Shown piece by piece: positions 41,309-49,345 of a DNA stretch of 53,698 nt. A model generated the notes under the pieces. That model was not told the origin of the DNA. It worked only from the letters and a program-made list of their open reading frames with translations, and did no database searches. Both the position numbers and the translations under genes were made by a program. Source of the stretch: CAYUCJ01 sp049282265 (GTDB taxonomy: Bacteria; Desulfobacterota; DSM-4660; Desulfatiglandales; Desulfatiglandaceae); the NCBI GenBank assembly GCA_049282265.1, contig JBAPTR010000228.1:1-53698 (forward strand), in the 5' to 3' direction. The stretch's first letter is position 1. Every line of letters starts with the position of its first letter.

Positions 41309-41313
41309 GGCCC
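41291..41313 (-). terminator. Terminator of the MFS gene inside the accAD stop region
   Basis: On the minus strand, GGGCC-TTAA-GGCCC is followed by nine T. The loop TTAA contains the accAD stop codon, so the two convergent genes share this hairpin. Confidence 0.8.
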
Positions 41314-42540
41314 TCATGCTTTAGCCTGCCCCACCCCACTTTTTCTAAGAGACGAAAAGAGCACAACCGCCAGGCCTGCCAGGGCGACGGTCCCTGTAAA
41401 AACAAAAAGCCGGTCCAGACCCCACATTTGGGCGATCCATCCGGAAAAAACGGCCCCCGTGATAAAACCCGTATCATACACACTGGTAAAAAAAGACATG
41501 GCCGCCGGCTTCTGCGCACCGGTCCCATGTCCTGCGGCCAGTGCGTTGTGTGCCGGGAACAGAAACCCCATCCCGGCGCCGCACAGGACAGCGGGTAAGA
41601 GATACGACCATGAAACGATGAGGGCCGGGATAAGCGACAGTCCCAGGGCAAAGACCGGATAAGAGATCTTCATAAAACGGCGTTTTCCGAAGCGATCCAT
41701 GACCTTTCCCATGGTGAGCAGAACCAGTATGGCCGTGCAGAAGGCAACGAAGAAGAAACGCCCCGCCCCCACGCCCTTTTCGGCGGAAATGAGGGCCAGG
41801 AAGTTGGCCAGTGTGGATTGACAGTGGGCGAAAATCAGCGTGGAGACCATGAGGGACAGGAAAGAAGCGTCCCTCAGCAGGGGGAGATATCTTACCTTTT
41901 CGTCCGTTTTTCCCTGGACGCGCCCCTGTTTCCCCGCCCCGGAAAATAGAATGGTGCCACAGGCCGCAAGTGCGCAGGCAGAAGCCGTTAAGTAGAGGGA
42001 GACAAAACCGCCGTGCTTTAGCAGCATCTCTCCCAGAGTCGGGGCTATGGCCGTAGCGCCCATGATGGATGCTCCCACCATGCCGTAGGCTTCTCCCTGT
42101 TTTTCGGGCGAAACGGCCCTCGCCACCAGGGAAAAACTCCCGGAGATATAGGCGGAATAGCCCACGCCGTGCACCAGACGAACGAGGAAAATCCGGAGGC
42201 CGATTCCCTGCAAGAAAAAATAGCCTGTCGTCGCCATGAACACCACCGCAATACCCGCCCACATGGCAAAGAATTCTCCCTTTGAGCCCACCAGTTTTCC
42301 CATCAAGGGACGGGACAGGACGGTGGCAACCGAAAAAAAACCCATGACCCAGCCGATCATTTCCGGTCTGGCTCCCATGTCTTCCAGGGCAAGGGGATAG
42401 AGGTAGAAGAGAGAGATGTTGCTGAAGACAAGAAAATAGGAAAGATTCAGCAGCAGGAACGGCCTGTTCCAGAGGCCCTGAAAGGCTTCACCGGCATTCG
42501 GATTTCGGGTATTCAAGCTTTTCTCGCCACAGAACGTCAA
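41314..42540 (-). CDS. Major facilitator superfamily transporter
   Basis: A 408-residue membrane protein with about 12 hydrophobic segments (for example FLLLNLSYFLVFSNISLFYL, MGFFSVATVLSRPLMGKLVG, RFFFVAFCTAILVLLTMGKV). The loop between segments 2 and 3 has the MFS-type GxLxxxxGxk pattern (MGKLVGSKGEFF). The substrate is unknown; drug or metabolite efflux is the commonest role. The start is uncertain: TTG 42540 gives the longest reading but has a weak ribosome site, and a shorter start at another TTG near 42515 is possible. It is convergent with accAD and divergent-free on its left. Repeat C lies just upstream. Confidence 0.88.
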   Translation of the reverse strand: MTFCGEKSLNTRNPNAGEAFQGLWNRPFLLLNLSYFLVFSNISLFYLYPLALEDMGARPEMIGWVMGFFSVATVLSRPLMGKLVGSKGEFFAMWAGIAVVFMATTGYFFLQGIGLRIFLVRLVHGVGYSAYISGSFSLVARAVSPEKQGEAYGMVGASIMGATAIAPTLGEMLLKHGGFVSLYLTASACALAACGTILFSGAGKQGRVQGKTDEKVRYLPLLRDASFLSLMVSTLIFAHCQSTLANFLALISAEKGVGAGRFFFVAFCTAILVLLTMGKVMDRFGKRRFMKISYPVFALGLSLIPALIVSWSYLLPAVLCGAGMGFLFPAHNALAAGHGTGAQKPAAMSFFTSVYDTGFITGAVFSGWIAQMWGLDRLFVFTGTVALAGLAVVLFSSLRKSGVGQAKA

Positions 42541-42568
42541 TTCCTATCTACTCAATATCTAGTTGGAA

Positions 42569-42755
42569 CCGAACCTGACAATCTTTTTCGGACGCTTTCT
42601 AAACACCCCGGAGGAAATGGATGAATATTTGGGATTTAGGGGTACTCAATAGAGTTACCATAAGCTTGGGCGGCGTAATCCCCAAATATTCATCCATTGG
42701 GAAGGCCTTTGCCAAGTGCACTTTGAGAAAGCGTCCGAAAAAGACCGTCAGATTC
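42569..42755 (+). repeat. Double-hairpin palindromic repeat, copy C
   Basis: Outer arms 42581-42600 (ATCTTTTTCGGACGCTTTCT) and 42726-42745; inner arms 42617-42638 and 42676-42697. The inner stem reads ATGGATGAATATTTGGG against CCCAAATATTCATCCAT (17 bp perfect) where copy A has ATGGACGACTATTTGGG against its own complement. The outer stem has GGACGC/GCGTCC where A has AGACCC/GGGTCT. Both sides have changed together. It lies before the MFS gene, after the zinc-ribbon gene (minus strand). Confidence 0.85.
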
Positions 42756-42805
42756 TCACAGCGACACACGTTTTGAGCCGCTATTTGTCGAGCTGTTACG
42801 TCAAT

Positions 42806-43126
42806 TCAATGAACAGGCCTGCCGCAGAAGGGGCAGTATTGGAACGTCGGCTCCAGGGCACCGGAGCAATGGGGGCACCGGCCCGTTTGATCCTGCCTGG
42901 TCTGGGCAAATCCGCTGTTCGGCTTGCCCGAAACAATTCCGCATTTCCGGCACTCCAGGAACGGCTCTCCCCTTTTTACCGAAAAAAGGGGAATAAAAAA
43001 TAGGGAAAAATAGTGGTCCACCCGCTTCCTCCGGGCCAGAAAGAGCCCGCAGTTGGGACAGGGCCCTGGTCGGTCATCCAGGAAGAGGGTTTTGGGTTGT
43101 ACACCGCCGATGAAAAAAAACATCAT
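42806..43126 (-). CDS. Zinc-ribbon protein of unknown function
   Basis: A 106-residue protein with three CxxC knuckles: GPCPNCGLFLARRK, FLECRKCGIV and GRCPHCSG followed by YCPFCGRPVH. That suggests two zinc ribbons. The middle contains a short hydrophobic run (YFSLFFIPLFSVKRGEP), as in small zinc-ribbon proteins that sit at the membrane surface. It begins two bases after the hemW stop codon and so is probably co-transcribed with hemW and lepA. ATG 43126 has a following ATG. Function unknown. Confidence 0.7.
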   Translation of the reverse strand: MMFFFIGGVQPKTLFLDDRPGPCPNCGLFLARRKRVDHYFSLFFIPLFSVKRGEPFLECRKCGIVSGKPNSGFAQTRQDQTGRCPHCSGALEPTFQYCPFCGRPVH

Positions 43127-43128
43127 GA

Positions 43129-44238
43129 CTACTCACAGAGGTAGAGGGGCAGATGCTCTGCGAGCAGGAACCCCTCCCTGGTGGGCATGACCCGGTTTTC
43201 GTCGTATCTCAAAAGGCCCATTTTCTCCAGATCGGCGAGGTTTTTCCTGGCCGCGGACCCACGGATTTCAGCTCGGTCAAATCCCTTGCAGGTCCTCAGG
43301 CCCAGGGCCACGGATTCGAGATTCATCTGTTCCCGCGTCAGGGTTTCCTGCCCCGCGATGGGAGATTTTCCGCTCTTCAGGATCCGGCAGTAATTCCGCA
43401 CGGACCGGACATTCCACCACCGCCTGCCGCCGAGAAAGGAGTGGGCGGAAGGGCCCAGGCCAAGGTAGGGAACATGGTGCCAGTATTTCTCGTTGTGTCT
43501 GCAGACATGTTGAGGGCTGCGGGCAAAATTCGATACCTCGTAGTGGATGTACCCCCTGCCCGTCAGGAAGTCGGAGGTCTCCACAAAAAACTCCCGCTCC
43601 GTTTTTTCACCCACGGACATGGGTTTTCCCTTTTCCTTCATGCGCCAGAACGCGGTCCCCTTTTCAATGGTCAACTGGTAACAGGAAACATGCTCGGGTT
43701 TGAAAGAAAGGGCCTTCTCCAGGGTCTCCAGCCAGCATGCCATTCTCTGGCCCGGAAATCCGTAGATGAGATCCATGCCCAGGTTGTCGAACCCCGCGGT
43801 CCGGAGTCTTGAAAGCGCCTCCATCGCATCGCCCGGGCCGTGGCGCCTTCCCAAAAAGGAAAGCGCCCCTTCATCAAACGACTGAACCCCCACATTCACA
43901 CGATTGATGGCCAATTTCTTCAAGGTCTTCACCTTTTCTGCATTGAGGTCCCTGGGGTTGGTTTCAATGGTGATCTCCGATCGAGGATCAAAATGAAAAT
44001 GATGGAAGAGCGCCTGCATGAGCCTGGCAAGCTGGGATTCTGAGAGCAGGCTGGGGGTTCCACCCCCGAGATAAAGGGTGTCAAAGGACCCGAACCGCTC
44101 CCGGTACTGCCCCATCTCCGATAGGACGGCATCCAGCCAGACCTGGATCAGGGATCCGCTTGCCAGAGAATAGAAATCACAATAGGGGCACTTGGACCGG
44201 CAAAACGGGATGTGGAGGTAAAGGCCGGCCTGTTCCAT
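43129..44238 (-). CDS. hemW: Radical SAM heme chaperone HemW
   Basis: A 369-residue radical SAM protein. The cluster motif is C13-x3-C17-x2-C20 in LHIPFCRSKCPYCDF, followed by YLGGGTPSLLS, TIETNPRDLN and VNVGVQSFDEGALSFLGR. The C-terminal HemN-like domain is present (GPSAHSFLGGRRWWN). HemW was long annotated as oxygen-independent coproporphyrinogen oxidase but lacks the extra residues of HemN and acts in heme delivery. It begins two bases from the lepA stop, a common neighbour in bacteria. Length is typical. Confidence 0.93.
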   Translation of the reverse strand: MEQAGLYLHIPFCRSKCPYCDFYSLASGSLIQVWLDAVLSEMGQYRERFGSFDTLYLGGGTPSLLSESQLARLMQALFHHFHFDPRSEITIETNPRDLNAEKVKTLKKLAINRVNVGVQSFDEGALSFLGRRHGPGDAMEALSRLRTAGFDNLGMDLIYGFPGQRMACWLETLEKALSFKPEHVSCYQLTIEKGTAFWRMKEKGKPMSVGEKTEREFFVETSDFLTGRGYIHYEVSNFARSPQHVCRHNEKYWHHVPYLGLGPSAHSFLGGRRWWNVRSVRNYCRILKSGKSPIAGQETLTREQMNLESVALGLRTCKGFDRAEIRGSAARKNLADLEKMGLLRYDENRVMPTREGFLLAEHLPLYLCE

Positions 44239-44239
44239 T

Positions 44240-46036
44240 CTATTTGCTTTCCGACCTGAGGACCGCCACGAAGGCGCTTTGAGGGATGGAAATCGATCCG
44301 ATCATCTTCATGCGCTTCTTCCCCTTCTTCTGTTTCTCAAGGAGCTTGCGCTTGCGCGTGATATCCCCCCCATAGCATTTTGCCGTCACGTCTTTCCTGA
44401 AGGGCGAAATGGTCTTTCTGGCTATGATATTGCCCCCTACAGCCCCCTGTATAGCTATCTTGAACATATGCCTCGGAATCTCTTCCCTTAGTCGTTCGCA
44501 AGCCTGGAGGGCCCTGGACCGGCCCTTTTCCCGGAAGACGATCTGGGAGAGGGCATCCACCTTTTCCCCGTTCACAAGGATGTCCATCTTCACAAGGTCG
44601 CTCTCCCTGTAATCCAGGAGATCATAGTCAAAGGATCCGTAGCCCTGGGTCACGGTTTTCAACTTGTCATAGAAATCGTAGATTACCTCCCCGAGGGGCA
44701 TATCGAACTGCACCTCGATCCGCCCGGGCGACGGATAGTTGAACCGGGAGTCCACGCCTCTCCGATCCAGACAGAGATCCATGACAACGCCCATATAGCG
44801 CTCCGGAATCATGATGCTTGCCCGGATAAAGGGTTCCAGGCCCTTGTTAATGGTCGTCGGATCCGGGTAATCCATGGGATTGTCCACCCGGATTTTCTCC
44901 CCGTTGTTCAGAACAAACTGATAGCGGACTGTCGGGACGGTCATGATCAGGGACTGTCCGAATTCTCTCTCCAGGCGTTCCTGTACAATCTCCAGGTGCA
45001 GCATTCCCAGAAACCCGCAGCGAAAACCCACGCCCAGGGCAACCGAAGAATCCTTCTGGTACACAAGGGCTGCATCGTTGAGCTTGTATTTTTCAAGGGC
45101 TTCGGAAAGGGATTGGTAATCATCGCTCGAGATGGGATAGATGGAGGAAAAGACCACCGGCTTTACTTCCTTGAAACCGGGCAGAGGTTCGGGTGCAGGC
45201 CGGGTATCCAGCGTCACCGTATCCCCGACATGCACGTCGCTCACCGTCTTGATCCCGGAAATGATGTAGCCCACTTCACCGGCGGAAAGTTCCTTTTTCG
45301 GCTCCCTGTCGAGCCTGAAGATACCCACCTCTTCTACCTTATGGGTGGCGTTGTTGGACATGAAGCGGATCGTCTCCCCGGCGGTCAGTTTCCCCGAAAA
45401 CACCCTGCAGCTCACAATGGTCCCCCGGAAAGGATCATAGTGGGCATCAAAGATCAAGGCCTCCAAGGGATCGTCCCTAGACCCCTCGGGCGGAGGGATG
45501 AGTTCGGTTATGGCATCAAGGATTTCTTCAACACCGGTCCCCTCTTTGGCCGAGCAGAGGATGGCCAGGTCGGAATCGAGCCCCAGGTCCACCTCGATCT
45601 CCTCTTTCACCTTTTCGATATCCGCCGCCGGCAGATCGATCTTGTTTATGACCGGGATGATCTCGAGATCATGTTCCATGGCCGCATAGAGATTGGCAAC
45701 GGTCTGGGCCTCGACACCCTGGGAGGCGTCCACCAGCAGGAGGACCCCCTCGCACGAGGCCAGGGCACGGGAAACCTCATAGGAGAAATCCACGTGCCCG
45801 GGGGTGTCGATGAGATTCAGTTCAAAGGCCTCCCCGTCACTGTTAATATAGGGTAGGGTGATTGCCTGGCTCTTGATGGTAATTCCCCTTTCCCTCTCGA
45901 TGTCCATGTTGTCCAGGATCTGATCTCGGAAATTTCTCGCCTCCACCAGGCCGGTTTTCTGGATGAGGCGGTCTGCCAGGGTCGACTTGCCGTGGTCAAT
46001 GTGCGCTATGATACTGAAGTTGCGGATGTTTTTCAT
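44240..46036 (-). CDS. lepA: Elongation factor 4 (LepA)
   Basis: A 598-residue GTPase of full length: HIDHGKSTLADRL (about 13-25), DTPGHVDFSYEVSRAL, NKIDLPAADIEKV, and the LepA-specific C-terminal domain (DYRESDLVKMDILVNGEKVD, CYGGDITRKRKLLEKQKKGK). EF4 binds stalled ribosomes and back-translocates tRNA or helps ribosome assembly. It is first in the lepA-hemW-zinc-ribbon operon on the minus strand. ATG 46036 follows GGGGAATAGC, a moderate ribosome site; a promoter lies at 46097-46125. Confidence 0.97.
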   Translation of the reverse strand: MKNIRNFSIIAHIDHGKSTLADRLIQKTGLVEARNFRDQILDNMDIERERGITIKSQAITLPYINSDGEAFELNLIDTPGHVDFSYEVSRALASCEGVLLLVDASQGVEAQTVANLYAAMEHDLEIIPVINKIDLPAADIEKVKEEIEVDLGLDSDLAILCSAKEGTGVEEILDAITELIPPPEGSRDDPLEALIFDAHYDPFRGTIVSCRVFSGKLTAGETIRFMSNNATHKVEEVGIFRLDREPKKELSAGEVGYIISGIKTVSDVHVGDTVTLDTRPAPEPLPGFKEVKPVVFSSIYPISSDDYQSLSEALEKYKLNDAALVYQKDSSVALGVGFRCGFLGMLHLEIVQERLEREFGQSLIMTVPTVRYQFVLNNGEKIRVDNPMDYPDPTTINKGLEPFIRASIMIPERYMGVVMDLCLDRRGVDSRFNYPSPGRIEVQFDMPLGEVIYDFYDKLKTVTQGYGSFDYDLLDYRESDLVKMDILVNGEKVDALSQIVFREKGRSRALQACERLREEIPRHMFKIAIQGAVGGNIIARKTISPFRKDVTAKCYGGDITRKRKLLEKQKKGKKRMKMIGSISIPQSAFVAVLRSESK

Positions 46037-46096
46037 TAAGCTATTCCCCTATGTCCTTACTCGAGGCATTCTTTCTTTTTCTTGAAGCTGTTTTCA

Positions 46097-46125
46097 CCAT
46101 AACATATCCGGGATGTCTTTGTAAA
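46097..46125 (-). promoter_or_regulatory. Sigma-70-type promoter of lepA
   Basis: Minus strand: TTTACA (46125-46120), 17-base spacer, TTATGG (46102-46097). Start codon at 46036. Confidence 0.5.
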
Positions 46126-46171
46126 AAGCTCGTTTATGCCTCAAGCGGCAGCTCATGAGCAACGAAGTGGA

Positions 46172-46361
46172 GGAGAACCTGACGCTCTTTTTCAGACACT
46201 TTCTAAACACATCGCAGGAGATGGACGCCCATTTGGGGGTTAAGGGTAGCTTTGGAGAGTGCCAAGCTTCCGGAGGCGTAAACCCCAAATAGCCGTCCAT
46301 GTCGGCGTTTGGTGCCAAGTGCACCATGAGAAAGCATCCGAAAAAGACCGTCAGGTTCTCC
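46172..46361 (+). repeat. Double-hairpin palindromic repeat, copy D
   Basis: The longest outer match: GGAGAACCTGAC (46172-46183) pairs perfectly with GTCAGGTTCTCC (46350-46361), and CTCTTTTTCAGAC continues the stem with a few mismatches. Inner arms 46221-46242 and 46279-46300. It lies between divergent lepA and nfnA. On its right flank, GACTTCCTTGGAAGGCATCA (from 46383) resembles the flank of copy B (GACTTCGTTGGAAGCCGTCA, from 33840). Confidence 0.85.
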
Positions 46362-46471
46362 GCCTGAGCTCTGGTGACTGAAACGACTTCCTTGGAAGGC
46401 ATCATCACGCCAATAGAAGGATTTTGGCGACCCATTTATCCCTCCCTTGTGCCTCATGTGAACGTTTTCTT

Positions 46472-46500
46472 TTGACACTGGTTTTACACTATGGTACATG
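46472..46500 (+). promoter_or_regulatory. Possible sigma-70-type promoter of nfnA
   Basis: TTGACA (46472-46477), 17-base spacer, TACATG (46495-46500). The -10 is poor. nfnA starts at 46539. Confidence 0.4.
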
Positions 46501-46538
46501 CATTTAGCAAATTTTACTAAAGATCTTGGAGGTCCAAA

Positions 46539-47378
46539 ATGTTTGAAATTCTGAAAAGGCAAGAAATGGCCAACGGAACGGTCGTGCTGAATGAAATCAG
46601 CGCCGCCTTGATTGCCAAAAAGGCAAAACCCGGACAATTTGTCATATTGAAGGCCACTGAAAAAGGGGAGCGCATTCCGCTTACCATGGCCGATACGGAC
46701 CCGAAAAAAGGGACCATTACCATCATCTACCAGGTTGTCGGGAAATCCACAGCACTCTTCAAAGGCCTCAATGTGGGTGAAAAATTCCAGGATGTAATCG
46801 GACCACTGGGCAAGGCAACCCACCTCGAAAAACTGGGGACCGTTGTCTGCGTGGGCGGGGGCACCGGGGTGGCCGTGCTGCATCCCATTACCCGCGGTCT
46901 CAAGGAAATCGGAAACAAGGTCTACGCCGTTATCGGCGCCAGAAACAAAGACCTGCTCATCCTGGAAGAGAAGATGAAGGCCGCCTCCCATGAGCTTTTC
47001 GTCTGTACTGATGACGGCTCTTACGGGCACCATGGATTTGTGACCGATGTGTTGAAAGATATTCTCGAAAAAGAGGATGTCAAGTTGGTTGTAGGTATTG
47101 GCCCGGTACCCATGATGAATTTTCTCTGCAAGCTGACGGCGGAGTACAAGGTGAAGACCATGGTCAGCCTGAATCCCATTATGGTGGACGGGACGGGAAT
47201 GTGCGGCTGCTGCCGGGTCACGGTGGGGGGAAAAACCCAGTTCGCCTGCGTCGACGGACCTGAATTTGATGGACACCAGGTGGATTTTAATGAATTGACG
47301 CAAAGACTCCAGGCCTACAAACAAGAGGAAGCCGAAGCCATGGATAAATACTCCTGTGAGTGCAAGGCGACTTTGTAG
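46539..47378 (+). CDS. nfnA: NfnA: NADH-dependent ferredoxin:NADP oxidoreductase, small subunit
   Basis: A 279-residue FAD/NAD-binding protein of the GltD-associated, dihydroorotate dehydrogenase electron-transfer type. The FAD region has GERIPLTMADTDP, the NAD region VVCVGGGTGVAVLHPI, and the [2Fe-2S] ligands lie in MCGCCRVTVGGKTQFACVDG. With NfnB it runs flavin-based electron bifurcation between NADH, NADPH and ferredoxin. ATG 46539 has TGGAGGT before it. nfnB follows after 86 bases. NfnAB beside other anaerobic electron carriers is common in anaerobes. Confidence 0.93.
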   Translation: MFEILKRQEMANGTVVLNEISAALIAKKAKPGQFVILKATEKGERIPLTMADTDPKKGTITIIYQVVGKSTALFKGLNVGEKFQDVIGPLGKATHLEKLGTVVCVGGGTGVAVLHPITRGLKEIGNKVYAVIGARNKDLLILEEKMKAASHELFVCTDDGSYGHHGFVTDVLKDILEKEDVKLVVGIGPVPMMNFLCKLTAEYKVKTMVSLNPIMVDGTGMCGCCRVTVGGKTQFACVDGPEFDGHQVDFNELTQRLQAYKQEEAEAMDKYSCECKATL

Positions 47379-47464
47379 GGAATCTTTCCGGAAGTCGAAA
47401 ACAGATGCGTTATCTGCTCAAGGGAATCATGCAACTCTGAGTGAGAATGGATAGGGAGGGTAAT

Positions 47465-48877
47465 ATGGCAACACCAGCAGAAAAAAAGGAAAAGATCCCC
47501 CGGCAGGCGATGCCGGAGCAGGAACCCCAGGTGAGAAAACGCAATTTTGATGAAGTACCCATGGGCCTTACGCCTGAACTGGCCATGAAGGAAGCGGAGA
47601 GGTGCCTCGAGTGCAAAAAGCCTTCCTGCATGGAGGGATGCCCCGTTTCAGTTGAAATCCCCGCCTTTATCAGGCTCATCAAAGAGGGTGATTTCACCGG
47701 GTCCATTCGGAAGATTTGGGAAAGAAACAGCCTTCCCGCCGTATGCGGCAGGGTCTGTCCGCAGGAAATCCAGTGTGAAGGCAAATGCATCCTCGGGAAA
47801 AAGGGAGACCCTGTGGGCATCGGCAACCTGGAACGTTTTGTGGCGGACAGGGAAAGGGTCGTGGGTAAGGGTGAATTGCCTCCCAGAAGTGAACCTACCG
47901 GGAAGAGGGTGGCGGTGGTGGGATCCGGCCCGTCAGGCCTGACCGTGGCAGGAGATCTCACGCTGAAAGGACATGAAGTGACCGTCTTTGAGGCCTTCCA
48001 TAAACCTGGAGGGGTCCTGGTCTATGGAATTCCCGAATTCAGGCTGCCCAAGGAGATCGTTTACTCCGAGGTGCATTTTCTTGAGAGGCTCGGGGCCAAG
48101 GTCGAATGCAATACGGTTGTGGGACGAACGGTTTCTGTGGATGAGCTCTTTGAGCAGGGCTACGATGCGGTCTACGTGGGCGTAGGGGCGGGACTTCCCC
48201 GTTTTCTCAATATTCCCGGGGAAAATCTCATAGGCATTTACTCTGCCAACGAATATCTCACCAGGGCCAACCTCATGAAGGCCTATCTCTTTCCGGAGTA
48301 TGACACCCCCATTGTGAAAGGAAAAGAGGTGGTTGTTCTGGGTGCGGGCAACGTGGCCATGGATTCCGCCCGCACGGCCATGCGGTTGGGTGCCGACCGG
48401 GTGAGGATCGTCTACCGGCGTTCCCGGGAAGAAATGCCTGCACGGACCGCAGAGATCCATCACGCGGGAGAGGAAGGGATTGAATTTTTTCTCTTGACCG
48501 CACCGGTCAAATTCCTGGGGGATGAAAACGGCCGTGTGACGGGCATGGATTGTCTCAAGATGGAACTGGGCGAACCGGATGAATCGGGCAGGCGTCGGCC
48601 CATACCCATTGAAGGATCCAATTTCAGGCTGGAATGCGATCTCGCAGTCATTGCTGTGGGTGCCGGAGCAAATCCCCTCCTCACCCAATCCACCGAGGGG
48701 CTGGACACGACGAAGCGGGGATATATCATTGCGGATCCCGCGACAGGCAAGACTTCCAAGAAGGGCGTCTGGGCCGGCGGAGACATTGTCTCGGGCCAGG
48801 CCACCGTTATCCTGGCCATGGGAGCCGGAAGAATGGCCTCGGATTCGATAAACAAATACCTTACCTGGGGCTGGTAG
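47465..48877 (+). CDS. nfnB: NfnB: NADPH-binding bifurcating subunit (GltD-like)
   Basis: A 470-residue protein. The N-terminal domain binds two [4Fe-4S] clusters (CLECKKPSCMEGCPV; CGRVCPQEIQCEGKC), followed by FAD motif VAVVGSGPSGLTVAGDL and NADPH motif VVLGAGNVAMDSARTA with YRRSREEMPAR. This is the GltD/NfnB architecture. It carries the bifurcating flavin of NfnAB. ATG 47465 with GGGAGGG before it fits; an in-frame GTG at 47441 extends it by eight residues with no better ribosome site. A strong terminator follows at 48902. Confidence 0.94.
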   Translation: MATPAEKKEKIPRQAMPEQEPQVRKRNFDEVPMGLTPELAMKEAERCLECKKPSCMEGCPVSVEIPAFIRLIKEGDFTGSIRKIWERNSLPAVCGRVCPQEIQCEGKCILGKKGDPVGIGNLERFVADRERVVGKGELPPRSEPTGKRVAVVGSGPSGLTVAGDLTLKGHEVTVFEAFHKPGGVLVYGIPEFRLPKEIVYSEVHFLERLGAKVECNTVVGRTVSVDELFEQGYDAVYVGVGAGLPRFLNIPGENLIGIYSANEYLTRANLMKAYLFPEYDTPIVKGKEVVVLGAGNVAMDSARTAMRLGADRVRIVYRRSREEMPARTAEIHHAGEEGIEFFLLTAPVKFLGDENGRVTGMDCLKMELGEPDESGRRRPIPIEGSNFRLECDLAVIAVGAGANPLLTQSTEGLDTTKRGYIIADPATGKTSKKGVWAGGDIVSGQATVILAMGAGRMASDSINKYLTWGW

Positions 48878-48901
48878 CCCGAAACCCGGGACAAGTGTTC
48901 T

Positions 48902-48957
48902 AAAAAGCTCCTCCTTTTTTCGCCGAGATTGCGGTTGGAAATTGAAGGAGCTTTTTT
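48902..48957 (+). terminator. Terminator of nfnAB
   Basis: AAAAAGCTCCT and AGGAGCTTTTTT form a stem of about 11 bp, with six T at the end, 25 bases after the nfnB stop. Confidence 0.8.
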
Positions 48958-49059
48958 GTATCCTGCTCAGGACTTGATTTCTTCCCCCACTTCCGCTAAC
49001 CTACAATTTGCCGTTCCAAGGACGCTCACGACTTCTAAGAAAGTCGACTCATCCGCCAG

Positions 49060-49260
49060 AGCTAAGGATCCGGGCGTGAGACTCTTTTTCAGACACTTTC
49101 TCATAGTGCACTTGACTCGGAGGTTTTACATGGACGGCTATTTGGGGTTTATGCCTCCAGGAACAAACGCGATACTCATATGTATACTAAACCACAAATG
49201 GACGTCCATCCCCTCCGATGTGTTTAGAAAGGGTCTGAAAAAGAGTGTCAGGGTGGGCTC
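49060..49260 (-). repeat. Double-hairpin palindromic repeat, copy E
   Basis: Outer arms 49078-49101 (GACTCTTTTTCAGACACTTTCT) and 49226-49249; inner arms 49130-49151 and 49188-49209, with two mismatches. Same orientation as copy A (TAGTGCACTTG on the left). It lies between nfnB and purB, which point the same way. The remaining bases of the gap 48958-49345 hold nothing else I can name. Confidence 0.8.
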
Positions 49261-49345
49261 CGCTTAGTTGCGCATAGGTTGCCGCCGGCGTTGAAAATCA
49301 GCCTTTTACAAAGTCGCCAATCCTGAAACCAATGGGAGTCAAGAC

